Shown: positions 10,101 to 22,477, counted from the stretch's first letter. The stretch is 64,000 nt of DNA from Atkinsonella hypoxylon (GCA_000729835.1 JFHB01000014.1:248001-312000), one strand, 5' to 3'. The notes: a model not told the origin generated them from the letters alone. Made by a program: numbers and translations.

Positions 10101-13100
10101 GGACGCGATCGTGCTGAGAGCGCCATAATAGTTTAGGCGATGCACAGCGAGCTGAAATGGCAGAATTGTGACATTGAGTCCAATGTAAACGGGAGGGATC
10201 ATTCTCGCCACATATCTTGAGCCATTCCCTCAAGAGACGAGCCAGCTTTGTATCATCTAGCTGGAAGACGAACACTGTTCGTGGTCTCCATGGACTTGTG
10301 GTTCTCCTGCGATTGAAGCGAGTTATTGCTGATATCAACCGCTGCTAATATGCTCTCGTCCGCCCTGCTCCGGGTGACGGCCCTGATGGGCATTATATTA
10401 CATCATTGTACCATGTCCTCCCTGGCTCGACGGCCCAGGCGAGGGTAGCGTCCGTTTCAAATACGGAGACTCTAGATTAGGGGTCGTGCTCAGCCGCTGT
10501 TCAGCAGAGTCAGTGAAGATGGAGCTAAACTTCGCCTGCTGCTAACAATAGTCGATACCAGCGCCTGCGTCGTCAATTTTGGTGTCCTAATAAGTGTGAA
10601 TGCGGCTCAGGATGCCGATTCATTGTCCAAGCGCGAGTTTCTTATGTACTTCGTGTGCAGCCTTCACTTTTGGTCTAGGGATGATGCGGGTATAGGCTAT
10701 TAACCGAGATCTCGTGTGTTCGTTCAGAGGGCTAGTTATTCCAAAACCTACCAACGCCATCGTCTGGCAAAACAGGCTTCGCATTTGCTTCATGACGGCT
10801 CCTGATGGCCGCGACGAACAAGACATGGGATAACAGATCGAGATGGTGACTCTATCGATGCCCATAAATAGCACCCTTTGATTCCTTCCAAAAAATTTCC
10901 CAAAACACCACGCTCAAATCGGTTCCATCTGCGCAGCTTGGCGATCTGGCAAACCACTGTTCCCAGACGGGAGGAATCAAACTTATGGTGGTCCCGCCAC
11001 AGCGTCCGCCGCCCGTCGTCACATTCAGGTGGAGACGTCAAATGCCTGGTAGCACCAGAATATCGTTGCCGAGGGCTTGTATTATGTTCCTGCCAATGCT
11101 GCTTCCCGGTGATAATACTCTGAGGCACAGCAATGAAAAGTTTTCCTCTTAGAACTGGCAGCGAAATTATTACACTTGCGTGCCGAAATATCCAATATAG
11201 GATAGGGAGAGTGATCTTGCCCCACGAAACGCGGTTTATCCAAGCCGCAAGATTTTCCAGTTGAGACTCGTACGAGACTCATAGGGGCCATGCACCCGTT
11301 CACTTGACCAGACAGTCGAGAGCTGGTGCAGATATTCTTGATAGCCAACAGGCCAGGAATGTATCGCTCCATCAGCACAGGGCGCCGTGTTTGGATCAGC
11401 CTTTGGTAATGGCATAGGGGCGGACGGCAAGCAAGTACCCTCAAATGGACAGAAAGAGGCTCCGGTCAGTGGTATGAGAGTTGGTTATTAACTCATGAAA
11501 GACATCGACTGTAGCCGATAGTCGAGCGCAAATGATAGTCCCTGGCAGAAAGGTCAGCAGCTCCCCCAACGCCTTGTCGTTAATAGTAGTAGTTATGTGG
11601 GGAGCTACGTCGTTATCAGGGAGATGATAGAGGGAAGTCAAGGGTCGGATTGTGCCCGTCGCTCCGATCTACAGACTCCTCCATTTCGTACCAGGCTCAC
11701 TGGGCCACTGCCACGCTATCAATACAGGCTCCTTGAAGACAAGCGAGTCCGTGCTTGAGTCGAAACCTTATATCGGGCGAGGTTGAGTGAGAATGCTGGA
11801 GATGTTGGAGATGTTGGAGCAAACGCTGCCGCTTTCCAAGGACTCATCAGCGCTGGACAGTATTAGAAACGTTCTTTCGTGTTTGCCACTAACTGTTCTC
11901 CTGGTCCTAACATTCGACTTCATCACCCAATGCCGCTCCCGCTCCTCCCTCTATCTCAAGCCACCACCCCTGGGCCTGTTCAGGCGTGTTTGGCTGCAAT
12001 CGAGTGCTTCAGCTACAGTGTTAGCATAACCAGTCCACCTGCCTCCCACTCTGCCCACTCTGACTGTTTCAGCCTTCAGAGTTAGTGGGCGATCTTGTGG
12101 ATGGACTCCGTACGTACGGAGCACCGTCCTAATAAGCTTGGCACGACTCCCTTCTAATAATGATGGACAGCCACAGTTTGGCGAGTCGTTGTGTCGCCTC
12201 CAGCTGTTCAGGCACTTGTGGGTGCGCCCCAGGAGGTGCGTGTCGTTCGTATTGGTTGAATCGGTGTTTGACCCATGCATGTCCTTTGTGGGAGGAGATG
12301 ACCAGACCCCATAATAAGCATCAGCAATAGTAGCCGCAATTAATTCGATGATAGCTACATATGTACTTGTCGGAAACTATTGGGACCCAATCCATGCCAT
12401 TGCTGAGGCCTCTGCTCTGGGTCCTGCCTGACCGTGTGTACGGAGTAGGATGAAGTAGATATCACAGAAGGTGCGGACGGAGTAGTAACACCTTCTTTGT
12501 TCCTTCCTTCTTAACCTTCTCATCCCCCTCCCTTACGCCTCGCTCGTTTCTCATCCTGGTCCTCCTCCCGGTCCTCCTTCCGCGACTCTTGGCCCAGCCG
12601 TCCCAATTGTTTCGTACAATTGTTTCGTACGGCTCTCTTTGACAGGATTTCCCGTGTCTGAACAAGATTTGTCGCAAGTTGACCACTCATACGAAGAATC
12701 CGGCATCTTGTCTCTTGTCTGCAGCCAACAGAACCAAACAGTCTTTTCACATCCAGCAAACGCACACGCACGCACACGCACGCACTCGCACGCACTCGCA
12801 CGCCCACACACCGCACAGTAACTAGCGGGACAACCAAGACTTGTCGCTCCTGCCTCCTACCTCGTGCCTCGTGCTCGCTAACCCGCCGTCTCCCGCCGTC
12901 TTCCACCGTCTTCCACCGTCAAAAGCCCACCACCACCAACCACCGCTACCGGTCACTACTGGAACGTCGCGAACTCTTCTTTAATTCGCCCATTGGTAAT
13001 CCGCGTCCGCCACCCCTGCCTATCTGTGCCCGTCGTCTTAGTACCCGTTTTTGTGGGCGTCTGCATCGTGTTGCATGCCTGGCCCTTACTCAGCGCTTCA

Positions 13101-13659
13101 GTTTGCCTCGTCACTCTTTCCTTATTACTGAACTCACTGGCTCTCCTCCCGGGACTCGTGCTCACTGCTTCTGCCGTTGAACACTTGCCTCCGCACCTCG
13201 CTCGCTCCCGCCCGTATCTCACCACCTTCGTTATTTCGTCCGATCGGTTCCGGCATTGTGTCGCTTTTGTCCTGCTCTTGCGACAACACGCATCTCCGTA
13301 GAGATTCTTTCTATTCGAGTGTAATTTAGACCCACCGCGTCGCTCGCATTAGCGTACGCTTTGAAGGGACCATATTCCGAGGCTCAGAAGTCGAATCACA
13401 TTGACCGAGAGTCACGACTTGAATTCTACTTGTCGCCAAACGTACGAATCGAGAGGCTAGACAGCGAGAGGAAAAAAAGAAACACGGAATAAAACTCGCC
13501 CACGCAGGCGATCAAGGTGCAGCGCAGCGCTATTCGCTTCGCCAAGAGAGGAGCTGATAATAGCATTTTGCGACTTGGGCCAAATCTCCACCCAAAGACT
13601 GGTTCACACCCTACACGCACAACACAATAACTTCCAACACCTTGAGCCAGACGGTCATC
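7183..13659. other. 6.5-kb region without a supported gene
   Basis: All open frames here are short, lack family resemblance and sit in mixed-composition DNA. It holds CA/CG dinucleotide plus poly-A tracts at 8216-8262, a poly-A tract near 9161-9180 and CTCCGTACGTACGGAG at 12106-12121. From about 12,480 to 13,659 it becomes strongly pyrimidine-rich (CT-rich, with CGCAC/CACG repeats at 12761-12805), which suits a long promoter and 5' leader for the gene starting at 13,660. A 77-codon ATG frame at 8892-9125 was seen but has no support. Confidence 0.6.
12761..12805. repeat. ACGC/CACGCACTCG microsatellite
   Basis: Short CACG, CACACG and CACTCG units alternate over about 45 bp inside the pyrimidine-rich leader region upstream of the gene at 13,660. 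Confidence 0.8.
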
Positions 13660-15065
13660 ATGAGTACTGCAATCGCCTTGGCGCCGTCACCTGCACCTCA
13701 CGAGAGGCATTCATTTTCTTCCAACGAAACAACTACTTCCGACCCGGCTGGTAGCACCCGGAATCCGCCATCCAGCACCCAATCTGCACAGACGGCAGCT
13801 GGCGCATCTCCAGGCTCGAACACTAAGAGTTCCAGCACTGCGTCACATAAGAACGGCGAAGCTAGCAGCCCCAGAGGAAATGGAACTCCTGGAGCTATAA
13901 AATCCCCTCCCGGAACGTAAGTTAGAGATTTTCTTTGAATCGCGTAAATGGAAAGGACTTTGGTCACTGACAACCTTCCCAACATAGGACACGCAGCGAA
14001 GCGGGACGGCCAAAAGTAATTGTAAAGAAGGAGCCCGGATCGCCCACGCTTTCAAACATGAAGCCTCGACCACGGAAATTAGATTTATCAAAGAATACAT
14101 TGTCAAACTCTAACAATCCGGCATCAGCAGTCCCGATGTCTGCCCGCGATAGCTTGGGTATCCAGGAGGTTGGCATCGCTTGCTTGTCGCCCGGGTTCGT
14201 CACGCAAGATCCTGTAATGAAGGAGCAACTGCAAAGAAGCATATCAGTTCGTGAGCAACAGAGAAGCATCATCGAACAGAGATTACAGCAACAATCTGCT
14301 AAAGGGGACGGGCCTAGTGATAAAGACAAGGATTCCAATTCTGGTGGATTTGCTGCCAAGACGCCTGGCATGTCTCGCAGAGGCAAGGCGCCTCCTGGAC
14401 TTTCTATCGTGGCTCCATCCCACGAACAATTTGCAAATGAAAGGGTCATTCAGTCAGCACCTTTGGGTCGTAGTTTTACCGGCCACCAACACCCTGTTCC
14501 ATTGTCACGACACGTCACCAATCATCATCCATCACAATTATCTAGCAGCTCTCACATCCACCATGTTCCAGCTCACCAGACAAACAATCGGCTGCCTCCC
14601 ATCAGCGACGTCTTTGGCCACAGCGCCACTGCTCATCCCGACAACGCGCCGCCAGCCTTCTCAAGAGGAGCCCCTCTGGCGTCCCCAATTCACCCATTAA
14701 CTAACCAGCAGGTCCTCGGATCCGGCCGACCAAGGGAATACAAGTCTGCCGAAGAGGCACAACAGGAACTTGCCGGGGGACGCTCAGAGCTGCTCCCAAA
14801 GATTGTTCACTACGGTGGCCACCAACCACCGACCCCTCCGTCACCTGCTCCTGGAAGCCGCCATGCCGATGGAGGTCGAAGCACCACGAAGCGCCGTACG
14901 AGAGCCGAGTATGAGGACGGCGCCAGCCCGCCTCTTGGGTATGGCCCGTCTGCAACGCGACGTGGGCCATTTGGTGAGGGCAGAGATAGCCCCGAAACGC
15001 AACGCGCAAAGAAGGACGAGTTCCTTCGCCTCTGTTCCAGGGCGTGGGACTTGTTTCACTCCTGA
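13660..15065 (+). CDS. Unrecognised, mostly disordered, probably nuclear regulatory protein
   Basis: Two exons, 13660-13916 and 13988-15065, joined by a 71-nt intron (GTAAGT donor), encode 444 residues. I do not recognise a named family. Residues 1-90 are Ser/Thr/Pro-rich. Residues 93-105 read RPKVIVKKEPGSP, which contains a PsiKxExxSP-type phosphorylation-dependent SUMO motif (V98-P105). Around residues 175-210 an REQQRSIIEQRLQQQ stretch may form a short coiled coil. Further on are GKAPPGLSI, IQSAPLGRSFTG and RLPPISDVFG, which look like short linear motifs, then basic TTKRRTRAEYE and a C-terminal helix KKDEFLRLCSRAWDLFHS. The pattern suits a transcriptional co-regulator, but that is inference. 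The ATG at 13660 was chosen; frame upstream begins only with TTG. Confidence 0.8.
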
Positions 15066-16939
15066 AAGGACGAACAAGTTGAAGCCGTGGCTCATGGCAT
15101 GCTTCATGGCATGCTGGAGTGCTTGTTCACAGTGGATGATTCAAAATTCTGTGATGATAAAGAACATGATGACAATTTCCTTTTTCTTTTCGGAATCTTG
15201 ACGGTGTCACGACGTGCAATACTACGTCCTGGTTGACTTGTCAAAACTTTTATCTCGCTGGCCCTGCGCTTAAAAGCTGGTCAGATAGGCGATGTTGTTG
15301 AAGCCTTGTACCTCGGCAACAACATGACAGACTCAACAAAGCGAGGCAATTGGGACCGTGTCATCGACACCGTCTCTACTGCTTCCTCTTCTCTATGATG
15401 AAAGGTCATTTATTTTCATTCTTCTCTTTTCATCTTGTGCCTCTTGGTACTCTTCTTATTTTGGGTATTTGGACCAAGGCAGGAGGCTGGATCACCGTCG
15501 AATTTCTTGTTATTTTCGTCTTCCTATGGGATGAAGGAGTAGTTCATTGACAACTAGTCCTTCTAGGCCACTTGGGTGCGTACAATTAGCGCTGGAAGCG
15601 CTGGGGAGGGTCGGTATGACTGGTACGGTATGGCTTTGTATTTTTGTATTTTTTTTTGTTTTTGCTCAAGCAACTTGGGCCAACGGGATAGGGATGGGGG
15701 AAACGAGGAGCATTGACGTATATTTCGCATACATATATCAATATATATCTATAATTTCTTGGAACGCGTTGCTCTAGCTACAGTCTCTGTCTCGACACGC
15801 CGGACATTGCGATTGTAAATAAGAAATGATTGCACTTCGCAACGTGTGCCCATGGTTGAAGAGCACAACAGCTATAATGCTTCTCGTATTCGCTGTTGAA
15901 CACAAGACGAAGCTGCTTCGAGACTGCCTTCTGCTACGCATGGAATAAAGCTAGCATGGACCTGGTCAACGGAGCAGGTACGTCGTGGCTGGCTGGCTGG
16001 CAGTTTGGAGCATATCCTTGGACAAGGGATGGTGGACGCTTCGTCTCCCATCTACTACATTTCAACAACCTGCAATGTTTATTCTTGTTCGCGTGCCCCG
16101 GGGAACATCTGGCGAGCGGAAAGGGACACAATGATCAGAGGCGTGGTATTCAGTCAATTGTATCTAGGTAGTACATCGAGCGGGCTGCTCTGCTTTTTAT
16201 CCAGGGTGTGACAGGTTTTGGGTCCATCTATAGCTACGCCCCTCTGATCCAGAACCTACACCCGCTATCCCTGCCCTTTGCGTACGCAATGCAATTGAAT
16301 CAAGCCTCCCGAGCCCCTCTTCTTTTCCTTTGTCTACTCTGTATTGTATGAGCCTGAATGATATATCGCGGCAGGACTTTGGTGAGTAACGCCGGGAAAA
16401 TAAGTCGCTTGTAGGAAGAGAATTCCACCGCCGCCGTGTACGCAATTTATCGAGGAAATAGCAAAGAGAAAATAAAACGCCAAGAACGCCTGTGCTCGGT
16501 GGTGTATCAGGAATTCAAGACGACCATTTCGAACCGAGTTGGAAAGTTGTAAGTCTCATGAGATTTGGGGAAAGAAAACCCAAGGAAGATGCATGAGCAC
16601 AAGGAAAGGAAGGGAAACCCAACAGAAAGGAAAAAAACCTTCATCACTGGTTTATGAGTAAATATTGAAAATATCCAGAATTGGCTTGAAAGAAAAGAAA
16701 AGATAGGATATGAAGTGTTTGATGGCTGTGGATGAAGTGTCGTTAAATCGTGACGTCCATTCATTCGGTTCCGATGCAAGGTTCGGAGGTGGCTTATAAC
16801 TTGGTCCAGTTTTGCCAAACGTGGAGGAATGGGAGAAGAGTCTGCAAGATGGTGTTTGGGCACGCATAGTTTCTCTTTGTATATCGTGCCTACCATCGGG
16901 TTGCAGTCCGCCATGCCAAGTAGCATGACGGACAGTGTG
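15066..16939. other. Convergent intergenic region (3' flanks of two genes)
   Basis: No gene is seen in 1.9 kb between convergent stop codons. It contains T-rich stretches and many AATAAA-like words, as expected of 3' untranslated regions. ATG frames are short and unconvincing. Confidence 0.6.
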
Positions 16940-18409
16940 TTATAGCCCCTCCTCACCTGCTTTGCAAAGTTTTATTTCGCGGACCCATTCGGACTTGAGG
17001 ACCTGGGCAGCTGTGAGACGTCGCGTTGGATGGGGATCAAGAACTGAATAGATGACGTTGCGACATCGCGCACGATGCAACGACTCAATGGGGCCGTAGC
17101 CCTCTTCGTCTCGGCGGCCTTCGAGATAGCGAGCATAGAATTCGTCTTCGTCCTTCTTGGCAACTCGCCACAGGTGACGCCCAGTGCGCATGGCCATATA
17201 TATGACACCACATGCCCACACATCAACGGCCCGAGCATCAAACTCTTTGTCAGTATACTCTTCAGGGGAGATATAGGGAGCGGAGCCGCAAAGACCAGAC
17301 ACCATATGAGCATCGGTTTCCCATGCCATTCGGAAACACTCTCCGTTACCAAAATCGGTGATTTTGAGAGCGCCTCTGGTGGTCAAGAGTAAATTTTCGG
17401 GTTTCAGATCCCTATGGGCGACACCCATCTCATGCAAATACTCGACTCCACGCATCATCTGCTTGAAAAAACAGTCGGCTTCCTGGACTTCAAGCTTGCC
17501 GCTAGAGAGGATGAGCGTGTAGAGATCGCCTCCAGCACAAAACTCCATGACTTCGCAGTAATCGCCCTTGGCATCCTTGAGTAGGTCTAGAGTGTGGATA
17601 ACATTGGGATGACGCAGGGATGAAGAAATGCAAAATTCGGCGGTAAGACGTTTGCTATACTTCTTTTCGGTTTCCTCTGGGCGACGACGGAATTCTTTGA
17701 CGGCAAACAGCTTTTCGGATGCACCAAGCTTTTTATGAGAGATTCGGACAATGCCAAAGGCACCGCGCCCAACAATCTCCTGACATTTGCCGTACTTCTC
17801 CACGAGCGTGGACGACACGTTCGCGGCGCCTTTCCTCTCTTGTGCCTCTTCCTTCTCCTGGCGGAGTGAGTCAACCCAGTTGGAGACAAGCGAAAGATCG
17901 TGTTCTGGAGTCGCTTCGGGTTTCTTGCCTAGCAGTGAGCGCCACATATCCGAAAGCTTCTCTTGTCGTCGACTGGACTTGAGGTAATGTTCATGACCAC
18001 CCTGAACGTCGCAATTAAGTGCGAACCGCATTCCTAGTTCCTTCCCCGGGACTACCTTGGAGGTGTTTGGCGGAGGTTTGTCAGAGGGACGTTCGGTTGA
18101 CTGTTTGCGAGAAGAAGCAGGCGACGAGGTGCCACCGTTCAGAGACGAACCACGAGGTCGACCGACTGGTTCAACGTTGCCGTTGCCGACTCTGGAAACA
18201 TCTTTGCCTGAGAACATGCGAGTGAAACGCTCTTTTACTGATGTCTTTTCCGATGGAGGAGGCTTCAGGTGAGAGAATTCGCTTGCAGAGTCTGCATCCT
18301 GGGGGCCCAGGGTGGGCGACTTCTTGGAGCCATTGTGAGATTTTATTGACGAAGGTTTCGAGCTGGGCGCTGAATTGGGTTTCGACGAAGTGCCGGAGGC
18401 CACAGGCAT
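16940..18409 (-). CDS. Serine/threonine protein kinase, HAL4/SAT4-HAL5 family
   Basis: Single exon of 489 residues from an ATG at 18409. Residues 1-200 are low-complexity and Ser/Pro-rich, with FTRMFSGKD near 62-70. The kinase domain spans about 207-477: glycine loop GRGAFG (214-219), ATP lysine K238 (FAVKEF), catalytic loop HRDLKPEN (332-339), DFG 352-354 followed by NGECFR, and SAPYISPEEY in place of a standard APE. The DFGNGECFR and CGSAPYISPEEY blocks are typical of fungal HAL/NPR-type kinases, which in yeast stabilise the Trk potassium transporters and nutrient permeases at the plasma membrane under salt stress. Which paralogue (Hal4/5 or Hrk1-like) cannot be settled by eye. All catalytic residues are present. 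Confidence 0.9.
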   Translation of the reverse strand: MPVASGTSSKPNSAPSSKPSSIKSHNGSKKSPTLGPQDADSASEFSHLKPPPSEKTSVKERFTRMFSGKDVSRVGNGNVEPVGRPRGSSLNGGTSSPASSRKQSTERPSDKPPPNTSKVVPGKELGMRFALNCDVQGGHEHYLKSSRRQEKLSDMWRSLLGKKPEATPEHDLSLVSNWVDSLRQEKEEAQERKGAANVSSTLVEKYGKCQEIVGRGAFGIVRISHKKLGASEKLFAVKEFRRRPEETEKKYSKRLTAEFCISSSLRHPNVIHTLDLLKDAKGDYCEVMEFCAGGDLYTLILSSGKLEVQEADCFFKQMMRGVEYLHEMGVAHRDLKPENLLLTTRGALKITDFGNGECFRMAWETDAHMVSGLCGSAPYISPEEYTDKEFDARAVDVWACGVIYMAMRTGRHLWRVAKKDEDEFYARYLEGRRDEEGYGPIESLHRARCRNVIYSVLDPHPTRRLTAAQVLKSEWVREIKLCKAGEEGL

Positions 18410-19004
18410 CTTTGTGTGTAGTGAAAGAGAAATGACGGAGACGGCGACTTACTGGCACGACTGACGTAAGCGCCGGCCGTGGGCGGTCGTGTGTGTCGCT
18501 CTGATTGCGGATAGGCGGGCCCGAAAAAAAAAAAAATTGAGATGGGCGATGTTGTCCGCGAAAAGTTTGAGAGTCTCTCGATTTCAGTAGTATGAGAGGA
18601 AGTAATGGTCGGTAAGAGTTTTTGAAAAAAAAAGGGGGGGGGAAGTAAAAAAGACGTTAGGCAAAGGCTAGCAAGCTCTGGAAGACTGCCAAAGGTTCAC
18701 CTCGAAGCATCGGCAAAAAGGGCTGTTGGCACTTGTAAACCAGGACGGCGGTAATCGGGGATGACAAAGCGTCGAAAGTAGCAGACACGCAGATCTGGAG
18801 GGTGGAAGAGTAGTGGGAAGATGATAGAAGTCCGAGAGAGAGATACAGAAGTGTCGCGGGGCACTAGTGTCGAGGTGCAGGCGCAGCAAGCCGCGGCGAG
18901 ATACAAAAACGAGGCGACAAGGATTGTGAGATGTGCGATGTGCGATGTGCGATGCGCGATGCGTTGTGCGGTGCGTGGGCGAGGGCGGATTCGGATCCGG
19001 ATGC

Positions 19005-19095
19005 GAGTGTGAGTGTGAGTGTCTGTGTGTGGTGGGTGAGTGTGAGTGCGAGTGTGAATTGAGTGTAAGCGTGAGCGTAAGCGTAAGCGTGAGCA
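19005..19095. repeat. GTGAGT/GCGTAAGC-type microsatellite
   Basis: Imperfect six-base units GAGTGT, then AGCGTA/AGCGTG, run for about 90 bp, 600-700 bp upstream of the HAL-type kinase start codon. Confidence 0.8.
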
Positions 19096-20128
19096 GAACT
19101 CGGTGGCCTGGTGAGCAAGGTGGCGTGCCGTGGCGTGCCGTGCAGGGGATTTCGACGGGTGCTGGCGGTGCTGGACCTGTTGCTGTTTATGTGCGCACAG
19201 AGCGACTGCGTGCCTGCGTGCCTGGTCTAGGAACGGCCACGAGCACTGCAGCTGGCTACTGGGCGTACAGAAGGGCCACCAAACGCGGCACAGCTAAGAA
19301 ATAGTTAATGAACGGGAGGATTCGCCGCCGCAGTGGAAATTGTATGGAGGAATTCGGAGCGTTGTTTTGAATTCCACCTTTCGCTAGACTCGCTTTGGTA
19401 TTTAGGCGCAATGCGATGCAAAACGAACAGTTAAACCAAAAAAGGTCTCTAGGGACGAAAGAACAAGAAAGCCAGGACCAAGGCAAGGGCGGTTGCAGGA
19501 GGGGATGGGGCGACAGGCGGAGGAGGAAATGTCGAGGGTAAAAGAACAACAAAATGGGCGAGGAGATCAACAGAAGGGGGAGGTCGGCAGTGGGCACGGC
19601 TCTGGCCAGCGGAGAAGGGCGGCCGAGGGAAAAATGAGATGGTGCGAAGCCCCAAGAGCTCCTTCGGAAGAGGAGGAAGGAATGAAAACCGGCAAAAAAA
19701 AAAAAGAAAGAAAAGAAAAGAAAAAAGGCATCAGCCAGCTAGTACTCGGTACATACCAGATACCAGACATACCTGGTATAGACTTAACATGAATAACTAT
19801 GCCCAGGCAAAGAAAGACCAGGAAGGCAAAAAAAAAAAAAAAGAAAAAAAACCCACTGTGAAAACCCACGGTACCTAGCCTAATCAGCCAGGAGCGAGTG
19901 CCTTCTACACGGCACGCCTGCTCCCAGGCACGCTCGCTGTGCGCTTTTCGCTTCCATCCACAGGAGGAGCCACCAGACGGACGGACGGACGGCAGAAAAA
20001 TTAGAAAAATAAGGCAGCTCCCCACCATTATAAAATTCCCTTCGCTCGCTCCTTCGTTAACTACCTAGGTACATGGAGCTGCAGAGCAGGTCCAGACTCG
20101 CCAAGTAGGTACTTGAATCATCAGGTGC

Positions 20129-20144
20129 ACTCCGTACGGAGTAC
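20129..20144. repeat. Palindrome ACTCCGTACGGAGTAC
   Basis: The 14-bp core ACTCCGTACGGAGT is a perfect palindrome. Whole or half copies recur in other spacers: 3028-3036, 12105-12121, 12439-12447, 22478-22495, 37439-37448, 44451-44472, 50402-50418 and 51001-51012. None was seen in coding exons. Confidence 0.75.
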
Positions 20145-20620
20145 TTGGACCTTTTCTAAAATTTATCGCCGCCACCCCTGGTAAGCTTGCAACTTGCGGA
20201 TTCTCTGAGCGGGCGGTAATAAGTGAGCGACTTTCTGTCCTGGTCCTGTGGCTTTCCTCTTGTCATTTCACATCCAGCGCTTTTCTGTTTCTGGAATGAG
20301 GGGTTTTAGAGAAAAAAATAAAATAAAAATCGAAACGGATCCAGGGCCGAAGTGGAAAGACAGAACGGACGTTGTTATATATAAAAAGAATTAAAATCGA
20401 GCCGATATTTTGATTGGTATTGCAGCCTCGCCAGAAGTGGCACACGGCATGTCTTGGCCGTTGGCTGGTGTCAGGAGCAAGAGAGCAGGAAGAAGCACCT
20501 CTGCCAGTGCAGAGGTCATAGAACAGAATCCACTACCTCAATCTATTCCCCCCTTTTGGACATGTAGAGCAACTTCACAATGCAATACGGAATCATCCGC
20601 ACAGTCATCAAATCAAGCTG

Positions 20621-20650
20621 TGACGTGACGTGACGTGACGTGACGTGACG
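20621..20650. repeat. TGACG pentanucleotide array (6 units)
   Basis: Six perfect TGACG units in tandem, followed by TGA. Each unit is also a half-site of the CRE/ATF element, so a regulatory reading is possible but unproven. Confidence 0.9.
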
Positions 20651-22110
20651 TGATAGTTGCTCCCTACTCCCTACGTACCTACCTCCAGGTATTTGCTCCT
20701 GCGCTTGATGTCATCAGAAATCCATGGCTCCTTGGCTTGTCTCCTTGGCTCGGTGGGCAGCCGCCAGCAACACAATCAGACGAGCAAACATGCCAAGACC
20801 AAAGAATTGAAGAACAAAATTTTCAATCTCCCGACGCATGCGGAACGAGGAAATGGGGAATGGCAAGAAAAGAGGATCGGTTTCGGGATAAGACCGGTGC
20901 CCCTAGTTAAGCTAGTAGTGGTATCCACTATTTTAGCAACATTGAACCAGACACTCACTCAGGCGGCACCTACTTGACACGTCGACAGCCACCGAATCGA
21001 AACAACTTGAGGCCACCGACAACAATTGATTTGTTGCACCATGCGTCTGATCGTCAACGAGCGTCAGATGCATCCATCTTTGGAGCTGAGCCAACCTATA
21101 GTTACTAGCCGTCCACACAAGACCGCCCACCTCACACCAAATAGCATCATGCGTGCGCCATCCTTACCTTCCATCATCCGACCGAGATAAATTCCCGAAT
21201 CACATTCCAAGCCTACCCATAACTCGAACTGCCAAAGATTCAATCATCATGGACCACTGATCAGCGAGAGCTCGTCAAGTCAACACCTTGTGCGGCAGCT
21301 GATGCACGGACTTTCTCTTTGGTAGGCTGTCAACCACTCAGAACGAGAAGTCGAAAAATAACGTTAGACAAGGCCACGTGGTACCGATTCAGTTTTGACC
21401 AGGCCGTGGTCGCAGCTGCTTCACGCTGTCTGTCTTCTAGATTGGGCATGTCTGTGTTTTTTTTTTCTCATTCTAAGTACCAGTCGAGGAAATGCAAGAT
21501 GGTGAGAACGAAAACATATCTCAGCGTTGCTTGACGTTCACCGCTGTCCGTCACACCGTTCCTGATACACGGAACACATGGCATCTGCGGAGTAGTAATA
21601 CACGAACGTTGGTGCTATGCAAGCCTACCACTATCTGCAAAGCCGGCTGCCGCGGGTAAAGTACAGGTTAACAGCTCCGAGCTCCGAGCTCCAAGCGGCT
21701 GAGCAACTGAAGGTAGCATGCTACCACTCCGTATGGCGAGGAAGCCGAGCATCGTCATCGGCAGTTGCTACGACAAGGAATTCCCTGACGAAAAGGCCAT
21801 GAAAAGAAGAGCCGTTGAGCGGATACTGCTCCGGAACCACACTGAATTTAATTGTAACTCTGAAGTCGCTCAAAACCGAGGGCTTGCGATTCGGCCGCAT
21901 GCTATCTCTTTGATGCCGACAAGGATTACACACCAACTAAAGACTGTTCTTTTTTATGATACTTTCTCTCCTATAGTAAGATTCTCTATAGCAGAAGTAC
22001 CTGCAAGCCCACAAGTCACCAAGAGATACCTCACAACACACGCAGTTCAGTGAGCGAGAAGAGTTCACTTAATGTCTCAACTCGCTTAAGCCAAGGCGTA
22101 GCTTCAGCTG

Positions 22111-22180
22111 GGCTATGCTGTGCTATGCTGGGCTATGCTGGGCTATGCTGGGCTATGCTGGGCTATGCTGGGCTATGCTG
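22111..22180. repeat. Tandem repeat of GGCTATGCTG, 7 units
   Basis: Seven 10-bp units, six perfect and the second with a G-to-T change at its first base. The spacing of 10 bp is about one helical turn. Confidence 0.93.
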
Positions 22181-22477
22181 GTACCTGGGAACCCACCAGG
22201 AGGTGGCCGGAAGTAGGGTCCTCGCACTGCGGTTTCAGCGGATCGGAGCCACTTGCTGCCACCTGCAAGCACTTAATAGGGCTTAAGGCGCAAAAGCTAC
22301 ATGCATTATTGGCCGGTGGCTTATGGAGTACATATGTACATGCATCCCTCGCAGCCAGTCCCCTTGTACCCCTTGTACCCCTTGTACTCCGTCCGTAGCC
22401 TGCGGGAACGATGTCATCCCTTATCCACTTTGTCTACCTTGTCCACCTTTTCTCCTTTTCAGCACAAAGCTTCAATT

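Noticed and set aside
11236..11480. Minus-strand stretch reading like a small Cys/Pro/Trp-containing protein
   Set aside because: No start codon in a plausible place and stops close by on both sides; could be a relic but cannot be supported.
12520..12906. 128-codon minus-strand frame rich in Arg, Val and Cys
   Set aside because: It reads through the CACG microsatellite and the pyrimidine-rich leader; the repeat explains both openness and composition.
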